A DNA stretch of 55,687 nt from an uncultured Methanomicrobiales archaeon (GTDB taxonomy: Archaea; Halobacteriota; Methanomicrobia; Methanomicrobiales; Methanospirillaceae), in the NCBI GenBank assembly GCA_903926075.1, contig CAIYHQ010000107.1, positions 1 through 55,687 of the forward strand, in the 5' to 3' direction. Position 1 is the stretch's first letter. Every line of letters starts with the position of its first letter. A program made the translations under genes and the position numbers. Of the stretch, positions 37,400 through 45,573 are shown in pieces. The notes below the pieces were generated by a model that was not told the DNA's origin, did not search any database, and worked only from the letters and a program-made list of their open reading frames with translations.

Positions 37400-39352
37400 T
37401 CAATTGTTTTTTTCTCTATGTTTAATTGTAAAAAAGAACGTTGCCCCTTCATTAATAACGGATTCTGCCCATACCAATCCACCATGACGGGAAATAATTC
37501 GTTTTACAATTGCAAGACCCACGCCTGTTCCAGTGAAATCGTCCTGACTATGAAGCCTGGAAAAGACAAGGAAAAGTTTTTTAACATTTGCCATATCAAA
37601 CCCAGCACCATTATCTTTTACAAAGTACACAGGTAAACCGTTTTTCTGTGTAGATCCAATAATTACTTTAGGTTTCTCTACTTTATTTGAAAATTTCAAA
37701 GCATTTGAAAGCAGATTTTCGATAACCTGGCCAATTAGTAACGGGTCACCATAACAGGGCGGAAGTTCCTCAATTGTCACAATAGACCGTATATCAGGGT
37801 ACTGGTTTGATAAAAGTTCGACTTTGTCCTCAACTACCTGATTAAGGTTGACCGTCTCTCTTTTTAGTTCATACCTGCCAATTCTTGAAAATTGAAGAAT
37901 ATTATCTATAAGTATCTCCATTCTTTTTACGTTTTCAAAAATACGCATAAGGCTATGAAGACCGTCTTCTTTAAGGCACTCTTTGTAGTCTTCTTCAATT
38001 ATCCTCGCAAATCCATCTATAACCCTTATTGGTGCTCTGAGATCATGCGATATTGAGTAACTAAAAGATTCAAGTTCACTGTTCATAGTTTCAAGTTCTT
38101 CTGTACGTTTTTTAACCCTTGATTCAAGTTCTATATTCATTGATAATATTTGCTCTTCGCTTTTCTTCAGTTTCTCTTTTTGCTCTTCAAGTTTTTCGAT
38201 GTTCTTCTTGAAATGTGAGACCATATTGTTAATGCTTTTACTTAACTGGTGAAATTCATAGGAATTTGTCTGTGAAATATAGTGATCAAGGTCTCCGTTT
38301 GAGATCTGGGTTATATCATTCACAATTGTATTAATCGGCTTTACTACTCTTTTTGTGACATAAAGAACAATTCCGACCGAGAATAATATTGCAAGTATGC
38401 ATATAATTAAATAGAGGAAAAAGTGTTCATTTTGTATTTTCTTAATTTTTGCAACATCATAAGTGATAACCGCTACCTCACTTGCATCGCTTCCAACCTT
38501 CTCGTCACTTAAGTCGATATAAAGATATTTGAATAGTTTCTGACCATCAGGGCTTATTTCTTCAGTAATTTTTTTGTCATGGGAAAAAGTTATTACTTTT
38601 TGTGAAATAGAAGGATCAGAAACATTCATCTGACTTTGCCCTTCGACTTTATTCCCAAAGATATTGAATAGTTCGATATCACGGATATATGGATTTAGTA
38701 ACTTAATGTCATCTATTATTTTTGAATTGTTCTTTGCAAACCTGCTTCTGTCAGGTATAAATTTTTCTGGTATAAGCCCAAGTTCAAGGATATATTTGTG
38801 GTCCGGGGTAGGCATGTATCCAAATTTTCTCAGGTTTCCGGATAGTACCTCACTGGAGATTCTATCTGGGAAGAAGCCCTGCGTCCCTCTGATATTATCG
38901 AGATAAGATGCAAATTCAGGAGCAATTTTCCTGAAATCCAAATTTAATTCTGGTGTATATGTAGCAAATTCAATTGCATCCGAAGAATTAATAATATAAA
39001 GGTCTATTTTGTCATTCATCTGTTTTTTTAATGCCACCAGATCAATCTTATCTGGTGAACCATTACTTTTATTGTAAGCATCCATAAATAACGGAAATTC
39101 GTCCCCAAGTTCAGAATTTAGTGAACTATCATATAGTTTTAGTCCGGCGTCCATCAGTTGAAGAGATTCTACCAGATTATATTCTGATGAAAGTTTTTGG
39201 TTATTTATTCCTTCACTCAATAAGATAGAAGTCTGCAGGTAGCTAATGACAATAATACTCGTAATTATTATGAATAAAACTATGAAGATCCATTTAATAA
39301 GTTCATGAGAAAAAGGGGGTCTGATCGGAGTTGATCTCAACCGGAACTTCAT
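37400..39352 (-). CDS. Membrane sensor histidine kinase
   Basis: A 650-residue sensor. TM1 (21-41) and TM2 (311-333) enclose an outer domain of about 270 residues that resembles a Cache-type ligand pocket but is not identified firmly. HAMP (332-385) is followed by a coiled coil (385-430). HisKA has the phospho-acceptor H436 in YSISHDLRAP. HATPase has the N box ENLLSN (545-550), G1 DNGAGF (580-585) and G2 GTGVGLAI (608-615). All catalytic motifs look intact. No response regulator is adjacent. It is convergent with gltX across an 83-base gap and divergent from the small secreted protein. Confidence 0.93.
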   Translation of the reverse strand: MKFRLRSTPIRPPFSHELIKWIFIVLFIIITSIIVISYLQTSILLSEGINNQKLSSEYNLVESLQLMDAGLKLYDSSLNSELGDEFPLFMDAYNKSNGSPDKIDLVALKKQMNDKIDLYIINSSDAIEFATYTPELNLDFRKIAPEFASYLDNIRGTQGFFPDRISSEVLSGNLRKFGYMPTPDHKYILELGLIPEKFIPDRSRFAKNNSKIIDDIKLLNPYIRDIELFNIFGNKVEGQSQMNVSDPSISQKVITFSHDKKITEEISPDGQKLFKYLYIDLSDEKVGSDASEVAVITYDVAKIKKIQNEHFFLYLIICILAILFSVGIVLYVTKRVVKPINTIVNDITQISNGDLDHYISQTNSYEFHQLSKSINNMVSHFKKNIEKLEEQKEKLKKSEEQILSMNIELESRVKKRTEELETMNSELESFSYSISHDLRAPIRVIDGFARIIEEDYKECLKEDGLHSLMRIFENVKRMEILIDNILQFSRIGRYELKRETVNLNQVVEDKVELLSNQYPDIRSIVTIEELPPCYGDPLLIGQVIENLLSNALKFSNKVEKPKVIIGSTQKNGLPVYFVKDNGAGFDMANVKKLFLVFSRLHSQDDFTGTGVGLAIVKRIISRHGGLVWAESVINEGATFFFTIKHREKNN

Positions 39353-39429
39353 ATTTATTTGTATAATTTTAACTTTTTAATATCTTTTGAATTAGCTGAA
39401 TATTTTGTTCAGATAATATTATTTGTATA

Positions 39430-39452
39430 ATTGTGGTTGACTATACCACAAT
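39430..39452 (+). promoter_or_regulatory. Inverted repeat (operator candidate) before a TATA box
   Basis: ATTGTGGT and ACCACAAT form a perfect 8-bp inverted repeat with a 7-base spacer (TGACTAT). It ends exactly where a TATA-like element begins. The position overlaps the BRE area of the secreted-protein promoter, so a bound factor could block or recruit TFB. Two copies of the direct repeat TATTTGTATAATT flank the region on the left (39356-39368 and 39420-39432); the second touches this palindrome. Confidence 0.5.
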
Positions 39453-39461
39453 GTATAAAAG
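39453..39461 (+). promoter_or_regulatory. TATA box for the secreted-protein gene
   Basis: GTATAAAAG is the best TATA-like element in the 203-base divergent region between the kinase (minus) and the secreted protein (plus). It would give a transcript start near 39480 and a leader of about 75 bases before ATG 39556. The palindrome at 39430-39452 abuts it. Confidence 0.45.
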
Positions 39462-39555
39462 ATAGTTATGCATGATATCTCATATATTAATTATTTTAAT
39501 TGAAGTGTTACCAGAAACTGGCTTTTCATGTTCAATTGAAGAGGGATGAGATTTC

Positions 39556-40038
39556 ATGTATTTAAAAAAGATATTATTGCTAGTGATATGTTCTGTTGTC
39601 GTTTGTATAGTATGCAGTGCCAACCCGGTTGGTTTTAGACAGGGCGGGGTGCCATCTGGAGTCTCTACTCAATTATTTTTGAGTGATTCTGGTTCCCAAC
39701 TTAATGATCATCATATCTTGAAAAATCTTAATGCAGCTACACCTACTAAAACCACAAGAGTCACTCATACTCCCAAAGTTTCAGTGACTTCAGGTTCAGC
39801 AGACAATCCGTATTGGGGAATAATGCTTGTTGCCCAGTTTATGTCAGCAAATAAAAGCGAAATTGCAGATATCAGGTTCAACATAACAATTACAATACCG
39901 GTTATAACAAATATACCTAATACAACAAAAAAAGTAGCAACAAAAACAACATCGAAAATAACTGTCAAACAAAGTGTTAAAGTGGTAAATGTAACCCCTG
40001 CCGTGAATGTAACTCGAACATTAATTATTTCTCCATGA
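39556..40038 (+). CDS. Small secreted Thr-rich protein of unknown function
   Basis: A 160-residue protein with an N-terminal hydrophobic signal segment (basic KK at 4-5, core residues 6-20) ending near CSANPVG. The mature part is rich in Thr, Asn and Ser. Several N-x-S/T sequons are near the end (NIT, NVT), and the Thr/Lys-rich stretch TTKKVATKTTSKITV looks like a stalk or wall-attached tail. No known domain is recognised. Its start ATG has GAGGGATGAG upstream. It lies 62 bases before the PKD-TPR gene in the same direction, so both may respond to the same promoter. Confidence 0.7.
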   Translation: MYLKKILLLVICSVVVCIVCSANPVGFRQGGVPSGVSTQLFLSDSGSQLNDHHILKNLNAATPTKTTRVTHTPKVSVTSGSADNPYWGIMLVAQFMSANKSEIADIRFNITITIPVITNIPNTTKKVATKTTSKITVKQSVKVVNVTPAVNVTRTLIISP

Positions 40039-40099
40039 AGACGAATCAAATCATCCCGGCAAATCAAAGTGTTAGCTGGATAAAATTAATTTAGGCACC

Positions 40100-41350
40100 A
40101 TGAAGAAGGATTGGCTGGATAAAAAACGCGTTTCTTTTTGTTTTTTACTCTTCATCCTTTTTTTTCCAATAATAGCCGGTGCTGTTAGTCCAATACAGGC
40201 GAGTTTTTCGTTCAGGCCTATAAGAGGTGATGCACCCCTGACTGTTTACTTTTCAGGGACTTCAAATGCCAATATTGAAAGTTGGATTTGGGAATTTGGT
40301 GATGGTACATCTCTTGATCAAATGAAACCTTCTCATAATTATACCCGTCCCGGGTCATATAGAGTGAAGCTTACTGTGAGTAATAAGGAGGGTAGTTATA
40401 CTGCATACTCAAAACAGCTAATCACAGTATATGGTAAAGGAAACCAGTCATATATGGCATTACCTGAGAACTCAAACATAGAAAATAATCTCTGGTTTGA
40501 ATCAGGAATTGAATTTTTAAAGATAGGTGATTATTCTAGTGCCAACCGATGTTTTACATCATTAATAAACTTAGAATTAAAAAACGACTCTGCATATTAC
40601 TACGAGGGAGAGTCACTTTACGGATTAAAAGAGTACAGTAAAGCATTAAAGGCGTATGAGAAAGCCCTTACATTGAATCCCACAAATGCCAGTTACCTGT
40701 TTGCAATAGGAAAAGTTGAGAATTCTCTTGGCCAATATAAGGACGCAATAAAATCATTTGAAAAAGCCCTGAAAATTAATTCATCATTAATAGATGCATA
40801 TGCAGGTCTTGCTGATGCAAAGATGAACTCAGGTGACATGGAAAATGCGATATTAAGTTATAGGTATGCAATTAATTTATCTCCGGATAACCCTGTTTAC
40901 TGGATGAATTATGCAATGTCTTTGTATAAAAGTGGCCAATACAACCCTGCCCTGCCCTGGTTTGAGAAAGTTGTCAATGTTTCACCTGATAACGAAGAAG
41001 CTTTTTTATTTCTTGGAAATAATAAATACAGGCTCAATGATTATAATGGCTCAATAGACGCCTATTCCAGAGCAATTCTATTAAACCCAGGAAACAAACT
41101 GAACTGGCAATACAAGGGTAGAAGTCTTTTCACTCTTGGACAATATGACGAAGCTCTGTTTTGTTTTGAGAAAGCATTGGAAATTGATAAAAGGGATGCA
41201 ATTCTCTGGCAACTGAAAGCAGATGCACTCTATAAATTAGGTCGTTTAACGGAAGCACGTGATAGTATTGATCGCTCCCTCGTGTTACAGCCGGAAAATC
41301 CTTTTGCATGGAAAGATAAGTCATTAATTGAGACAGAAATTGTGAAATAA
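40100..41350 (+). CDS. Secreted PKD-TPR repeat protein
   Basis: A 416-residue protein: signal or anchor segment (residues ~10-30), one PKD domain (~33-113, with FGDGTSLDQMKPSHNYTRPGSYRVKLTVSN), then about eight tandem 34-residue TPR units (~128-410), for example SKALKAYEKALTLNPTNASY and DEALFCFEKALEIDKRDAIL. PKD domains are common in surface proteins of methanogens; TPRs mediate protein contacts. A PKD domain in front of TPRs on the outer side is a notable combination. It may display a binding scaffold at the cell surface. The 3' end is 8 bases from the convergent TIR gene. Confidence 0.88.
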   Translation: MKKDWLDKKRVSFCFLLFILFFPIIAGAVSPIQASFSFRPIRGDAPLTVYFSGTSNANIESWIWEFGDGTSLDQMKPSHNYTRPGSYRVKLTVSNKEGSYTAYSKQLITVYGKGNQSYMALPENSNIENNLWFESGIEFLKIGDYSSANRCFTSLINLELKNDSAYYYEGESLYGLKEYSKALKAYEKALTLNPTNASYLFAIGKVENSLGQYKDAIKSFEKALKINSSLIDAYAGLADAKMNSGDMENAILSYRYAINLSPDNPVYWMNYAMSLYKSGQYNPALPWFEKVVNVSPDNEEAFLFLGNNKYRLNDYNGSIDAYSRAILLNPGNKLNWQYKGRSLFTLGQYDEALFCFEKALEIDKRDAILWQLKADALYKLGRLTEARDSIDRSLVLQPENPFAWKDKSLIETEIVK

Positions 41351-41358
41351 GGTTAAAT

Positions 41359-42504
41359 TCAGGAGCCAGAACCGCTATCAGAACCGCCTGAACTGTCATC
41401 ATTTCTTTTGTTTGGATCAAGAGTCCGGTATACCACAGGAGCTTTAAGAAATACCATCGATATAGCGTGGGTATTACTGATTTCTTTTTTGGCTGTAACT
41501 GGCATAGGGACTGCGTTTAATAGATATTGACCAGATATGAACGTAACATTGTTCGTATTCCATAGGTAATTCCAGGTGCCGTCCTGTCCGACATCTGTTT
41601 GGATAAATGAATCTGGTAGATTGCTATCAACGAGAATGGAAAAGTTTTGCAGGTTTAATCTGGATTCAGGCAGAGAATTACCTGTAACATATAGATATGT
41701 TTTTTTACTTACCGTATTTTTCCCTGTAATCTGGATAGGATCGCCCACATTAAAAACATTGTCTCTTCCAGTCGAAATAGTGATGGAGCCATTAAGGTTT
41801 AACAACTGCTCAGTGGGTGTTGCAATTATATGTTGTGTTTCGATAGGTGAGGATCGGTTTGAGGCGGATGAAGGAGAAGTATTTAGTGAATTGATTCTAT
41901 CCTGGGAAATAGTTCGGCCTGGCAAGGTACTGTAAATTGCAAATGAAGCGATAGATATGATAAGGATTATAAAAACTATCCATAGCCGTTTATTGTAAAA
42001 AAATAAATATTTCGTTTGCTCACTCTTTTGTTTCTTACTCAAGTCAGTTTTGTTGTCGACTATAACTTGACTCATCTCTCCGTTAAGATGTTTTTTAATG
42101 TTCCTGATAAGTTGTGGAAAGAATTGATCGGGTGAACCTTTAAACGCATCAAACCATTGGGAAGTTGCGCAATAATATTCAAGACTTTTTGAAGGTTCGA
42201 TATCCTCTATCCGGATAGGTATGAGGATCAAATCTTTTTTAACCGCTCTCTCTACCTCGCGGATAACATGTTTTGATTTATTTGAATTACTTGATAGAAG
42301 TAAGAGCATCATTTTGCTGTTATCTATCCCGTGGATTATCTCTCCTGCGTAGTCTTTTCCTGGACTTATATCTCTAGGTGCGATAAAAACTAAAAATCCT
42401 GATTTTTCGAGTAGATCACAGAGATTAAAGGCAATATCTTTGTCGACAGAGGCGTAACTAATGAAGATTTTTAACTTATTTTCTTCAACATCACCAGTAT
42501 TCAT
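41359..42504 (-). CDS. TIR-domain membrane protein with outer beta-type domain
   Basis: A 381-residue single-pass protein. Residues 11-140 are a TIR fold: KIFISYASVDKDIA (start), VFIAPRDISPGKDY (BB-loop region), MMLLLLSSNSNKSKHV and REVERAV. E83 or E85 there is the candidate catalytic glutamate of NADase TIRs. A transmembrane helix spans ~173-193. After a Ser/Thr-rich linker, residues 236-355 form a beta-rich segment with GDPIQITGKN and LYVTGNSLPESRLNL, resembling archaeal surface domains. The tail is Gly/Ser/Asp rich. The gene is 6 bases after the FTR gene and may be co-transcribed with the purine genes. Enzymatic activity is not proven by sequence. Confidence 0.85.
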   Translation of the reverse strand: MNTGDVEENKLKIFISYASVDKDIAFNLCDLLEKSGFLVFIAPRDISPGKDYAGEIIHGIDNSKMMLLLLSSNSNKSKHVIREVERAVKKDLILIPIRIEDIEPSKSLEYYCATSQWFDAFKGSPDQFFPQLIRNIKKHLNGEMSQVIVDNKTDLSKKQKSEQTKYLFFYNKRLWIVFIILIISIASFAIYSTLPGRTISQDRINSLNTSPSSASNRSSPIETQHIIATPTEQLLNLNGSITISTGRDNVFNVGDPIQITGKNTVSKKTYLYVTGNSLPESRLNLQNFSILVDSNLPDSFIQTDVGQDGTWNYLWNTNNVTFISGQYLLNAVPMPVTAKKEISNTHAISMVFLKAPVVYRTLDPNKRNDDSSGGSDSGSGS

Positions 42505-42510
42505 TCATAA

Positions 42511-42801
42511 TCACTTCTTTTCAAAGAAAAGATGGCAGTGACAATTTCCCTCTTTTTTTATCTCATCACGGTGAAAAGCACACGGACAGATAATCTCTTT
42601 ATCCTGTTCTTTATCACCGCTTCGCAACCGACAAGGACAATATTGCTCGCCATACTTTACTTTATTACGCAAAAGTCCTTTTATTACAATTTCCAAACGT
42701 TCAGGATCCGGATTAAGGATATAACCATTATTAGTTGCATATTCCCCGGCCCAGTTTAAAATTTCTTTTCTTCGTTCAGACTCTGAAATATCGTCAGTCA
42801 T
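42511..42801 (-). CDS. Ferredoxin:thioredoxin reductase catalytic subunit-like protein
   Basis: A 96-residue protein with the FTR catalytic-chain cysteine pattern: CPC (55-57), CPC (72-74), CHC (87-89). These supply the [4Fe-4S] cluster and the adjacent redox disulfide that passes electrons from ferredoxin to thioredoxin. No variable-chain subunit is adjacent, as is usual for archaeal FTR. It lies 12 bases downstream of purQ and 6 bases upstream of the TIR gene on the minus strand. Possible role: redox control of methanogenesis enzymes via thioredoxin. Confidence 0.88.
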   Translation of the reverse strand: MTDDISESERRKEILNWAGEYATNNGYILNPDPERLEIVIKGLLRNKVKYGEQYCPCRLRSGDKEQDKEIICPCAFHRDEIKKEGNCHCHLFFEKK

Positions 42802-42813
42802 TTTAATGTTTCC

Positions 42814-43515
42814 TTATTTTTTGCTATTCTCGATATGGTCCCGCATCGAAGTAAAGATTTTTATTCCCTCGTTTGAACCAAGAAGAAGTTCTGATGCCCT
42901 TTCTGGATGTGGCATCATGGCTAGGACATTTCCAGAATCTGATAAAACGCCGGTAATCCCGTGCAATGAACCATTTGGGTTAGAAGAATTTCCATTATCT
43001 CCATTTTCATCACAAAAAGTAAATACAACATTTTCTTTTTCACTAAATCCAGAACCCTTCACCTCATCAACAAGAAATCTCCCTTCTTTATGGGCTATTG
43101 GTAGTGATATCACTTCTCCTGCGTTAAAATTTTTAGTGAAAGGTGATTTATTGTTTTTTACTTTAAGAGATACCCGTTTGCATATAAAAAGGTTTGAAAT
43201 GTTTGTTGTAAATGTCCCAGGGACAAGACCAGACTCTGCACATATTTGTGCACCGTTACATATACCCAGTACGAGTTTTCCTTTTTTCGCATGGTCTATA
43301 ATATCATTCATAATTGGTGTCCTTGCTGCAATTGCCCCGGCTCTTAGATAATCTCCATATGAAAATCCACCCGGAAGAATTATTGCATCATAATCACGAT
43401 TAAGGCGTTCTTTATACCAAATAAGGTCGGTCTCTATGTTGAGTAGATCACTCAATACATAATGAGTATCCCGGTCACAGTTGCTCCCACCGAACTGGAT
43501 GACCGCAAATCTCAT
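42814..43515 (-). CDS. purQ: Phosphoribosylformylglycinamidine synthase subunit PurQ
   Basis: Glutaminase subunit of FGAM synthase, which supplies ammonia to PurL. The class I amidotransferase fold shows FAVIQFGGSNCDRDT at the start, LPGGFSYGDYLRAGAIA and GICNGAQIC with the nucleophile cysteine. The final MMPHPERASE carries the catalytic His/Glu. The 233-residue length is typical. Its ATG overlaps the purS stop (ATGA). No purL is in the window. Confidence 0.96.
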   Translation of the reverse strand: MRFAVIQFGGSNCDRDTHYVLSDLLNIETDLIWYKERLNRDYDAIILPGGFSYGDYLRAGAIAARTPIMNDIIDHAKKGKLVLGICNGAQICAESGLVPGTFTTNISNLFICKRVSLKVKNNKSPFTKNFNAGEVISLPIAHKEGRFLVDEVKGSGFSEKENVVFTFCDENGDNGNSSNPNGSLHGITGVLSDSGNVLAMMPHPERASELLLGSNEGIKIFTSMRDHIENSKK

Positions 43516-43757
43516 CTTATTACCTCAATAGAATAATTATGAATAACCGGATTCGCCAGGAGCTTTTTACACATAAGGTCAGCCTGGATAGTTGCATCCT
43601 CAGTTGTGTCTGCTTCTATCTTAAAAGTAAACAGGCGTGCTGTATGGAATCCCGACGCCTTAAAACCGAGATTATCCAAGGCTTTTTCAATGGTTATTGC
43701 TTCCGGATCAAGCATACCTGTTTTTAATTCTACTTTAATTTTTGCAGTGTATTCCAT
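43512..43757 (-). CDS. purS: Phosphoribosylformylglycinamidine synthase subunit PurS
   Basis: An 81-residue small subunit that docks PurQ onto small-type PurL. Landmarks: KIKVELKTGMLDPEAITIEKALDNLGF and the C-terminal CKKLLANPVIHNYSIEV. Lies between purC (6 bases) and purQ (overlap). The gene set purC-purS-purQ covers two steps of de novo IMP synthesis. Confidence 0.95.
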   Translation of the reverse strand: MEYTAKIKVELKTGMLDPEAITIEKALDNLGFKASGFHTARLFTFKIEADTTEDATIQADLMCKKLLANPVIHNYSIEVIR

Positions 43758-43763
43758 GAACTT

Positions 43764-44474
43764 TCACTCATCTGTGATTATTCTTTGCGCAACTATATGG
43801 TAAGTAGTCATAACATCCCCTTTTTCAAATCTGTATACATCCTTGTCAAGAGACTTACGTGTTCCTTCTTCCCATATTCTCATTGAATCCATACTAATCT
43901 CATCACCAACTGTCAGTTTATCGTAGCACCATCCAAATTCAAGTTTAAAATCGACCAGGGTCAGATTGCATTTTTCGAGATGACTCTTCAATACTGAGTT
44001 GACATGATGTGCTATCTTTTTTATCAGGGTCAACTCTTCAGATGTGATGATATCAAGTGCAATTATTAATTCATCATTAAGCATCGGGTCATGGAGACTG
44101 TCATCCTTATAATCGATAACAATTATCGGAGGATGGAAGGGTTTACCCTCAGTAAATGGATAATTTCTCACAACAGAACCTGCAGCAACATTTCTTACAA
44201 TAATTTCAAGCGGGAGCATTTTCAACTCTTTTACGCGCATGAGTCCATTGTCTTCCATCTTCAGGAAATGTGTATCTATCCCGTTTCTTTCAAGTAACCG
44301 GAAAATAAAAGCTGATACCTTTGCATTTATACTGCCTTTTCCTTGGAGTTCATCCTTTTTGCCTCCATCAAAAGCAGTAATATCATCTCTGAATTCAATC
44401 AGGTACTCATGGTCAGTTTCAGATCTGTAAACTGACTTTGCCTTTCCACTGTACAGGGGGGCTTTTTCTGTCAT
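43764..44474 (-). CDS. purC: SAICAR synthetase
   Basis: Joins aspartate to CAIR in purine biosynthesis. The 236 residues start with LYSGKAKSVYRSETDHEYLIEFRDDITAFDG. Also present are GIDTHFLKM, VRNVAAGS and the C-terminal DFKLEFGWCYDKLTVGDEISMDSMRIW region, all typical. Its ATG overlaps the cofG stop (ATGA), so purine and F420 synthesis genes are translationally coupled here. Confidence 0.96.
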   Translation of the reverse strand: MTEKAPLYSGKAKSVYRSETDHEYLIEFRDDITAFDGGKKDELQGKGSINAKVSAFIFRLLERNGIDTHFLKMEDNGLMRVKELKMLPLEIIVRNVAAGSVVRNYPFTEGKPFHPPIIVIDYKDDSLHDPMLNDELIIALDIITSEELTLIKKIAHHVNSVLKSHLEKCNLTLVDFKLEFGWCYDKLTVGDEISMDSMRIWEEGTRKSLDKDVYRFEKGDVMTTYHIVAQRIITDE

Positions 44475-45460
44475 TTTACTTCCTGCTCGTTAATTAGTTT
44501 CGCATTCAGCTCTTTTATTAGTGGTGCGATTAAAGGTGAGAACCAACCTTTTTCTATGTATCTTGGATAAATACATAACCTCTCTTGCAATTTCACTGGG
44601 GCTATTGCATTCAGCAATTCAATCTCGGTTGGCCAGGGATGTTCAGGATTGATATGGTCTGAGGTAAATGGCGATATTCCACCAAGATCATTCGCTCCAC
44701 ATTCTATCAGGACTTTTGGGTCAAAAAGATTCGGGGCCACCTGCACTGCAACATCCTGGGGCAGGATATCGCGTGCAAGCTGAATCGTGTCACACATTAT
44801 CTCCCTTTCAGGGCCGGTTCTATCTTGCATCCCGGTTCTTTCTTTCGGACAGAAGTTCTGAATAATTACCTCCTGGATATGGTTGTATTTACGGTGAAGA
44901 TTTGCTATCTCAAGAAGCGATTGAATTCTGTCATCCCTTGTTTCTCCTATTCCTACAAGTATACCGGTTGTAAAAGGAATTCTCAATTGACCCGCCTCTT
45001 CTATCATCCTTAAACGGATTTTTGGATTTTTTCCAGGAGAATCCGTATGCGCTGGTATATCTGCAGTCGTCTCAAGCATGAGCCCCATGCTTGCATTGTA
45101 GGGTTTTAATTTCTCCATCTCTGTATAAGTGATGACTCCTGCATTTGTATGAGGAAGTATTCCATATCTTATACTTTCTTTTGAAAGTTCGATGCAGAAA
45201 TCAAGAATTGACTGGAACCCGAGTCCTGAAAGTAGGTTAAGAAATCCAGGAACTTCCTCCGGATGTTCTCCAAAAGTAAAAAGGGCTTCAGTACAGGACC
45301 TCTCTTTACCTAGTTCAAGGAGTCTTCTTACTTCTTCCTTGGATAAAAGGCACCCCTCCTGTATACCTGTCCGAAATGAACAGTAGTGACAGTTGTTTCG
45401 ACAAACAGTTGTGAGCGGAATAAAGAGATTTCGTGAAAAAGTGACTCTCTTTCTATCCAT
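44471..45460 (-). CDS. cofG: FO synthase subunit CofG (radical SAM)
   Basis: Radical SAM half of 7,8-didemethyl-8-hydroxy-5-deazariboflavin (FO) synthase, which makes the chromophore of coenzyme F420 with CofH. The iron-sulfur motif CRNNCHYC has CxxxCxxC spacing inside TTVCRNNCHYCSFRTG. ALFTFGEHPEEVPGF and QEVIIQNFCPKERTGM follow. The 329 residues are full length. CofH is not in the window. First gene of the minus-strand cofG-purC-purS-purQ-FTR-TIR series. Confidence 0.95.
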   Translation of the reverse strand: MDRKRVTFSRNLFIPLTTVCRNNCHYCSFRTGIQEGCLLSKEEVRRLLELGKERSCTEALFTFGEHPEEVPGFLNLLSGLGFQSILDFCIELSKESIRYGILPHTNAGVITYTEMEKLKPYNASMGLMLETTADIPAHTDSPGKNPKIRLRMIEEAGQLRIPFTTGILVGIGETRDDRIQSLLEIANLHRKYNHIQEVIIQNFCPKERTGMQDRTGPEREIMCDTIQLARDILPQDVAVQVAPNLFDPKVLIECGANDLGGISPFTSDHINPEHPWPTEIELLNAIAPVKLQERLCIYPRYIEKGWFSPLIAPLIKELNAKLINEQEVK

Positions 45461-45573
45461 TATATAGAAATTTTACAGGTTCAGACAAAAAAGGTTCTTG
45501 CATTATATCAAAACCAAAGAATGTCATTAAAGAAACGAAGCAATTTTAAGAGAACCCAGCGCATTTTCATGCG

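Noticed and set aside
42806-43351. A 181-codon open frame on the plus strand opposite purQ
   Set aside because: purQ is certain by its motifs. The antisense frame shows no conserved pattern.
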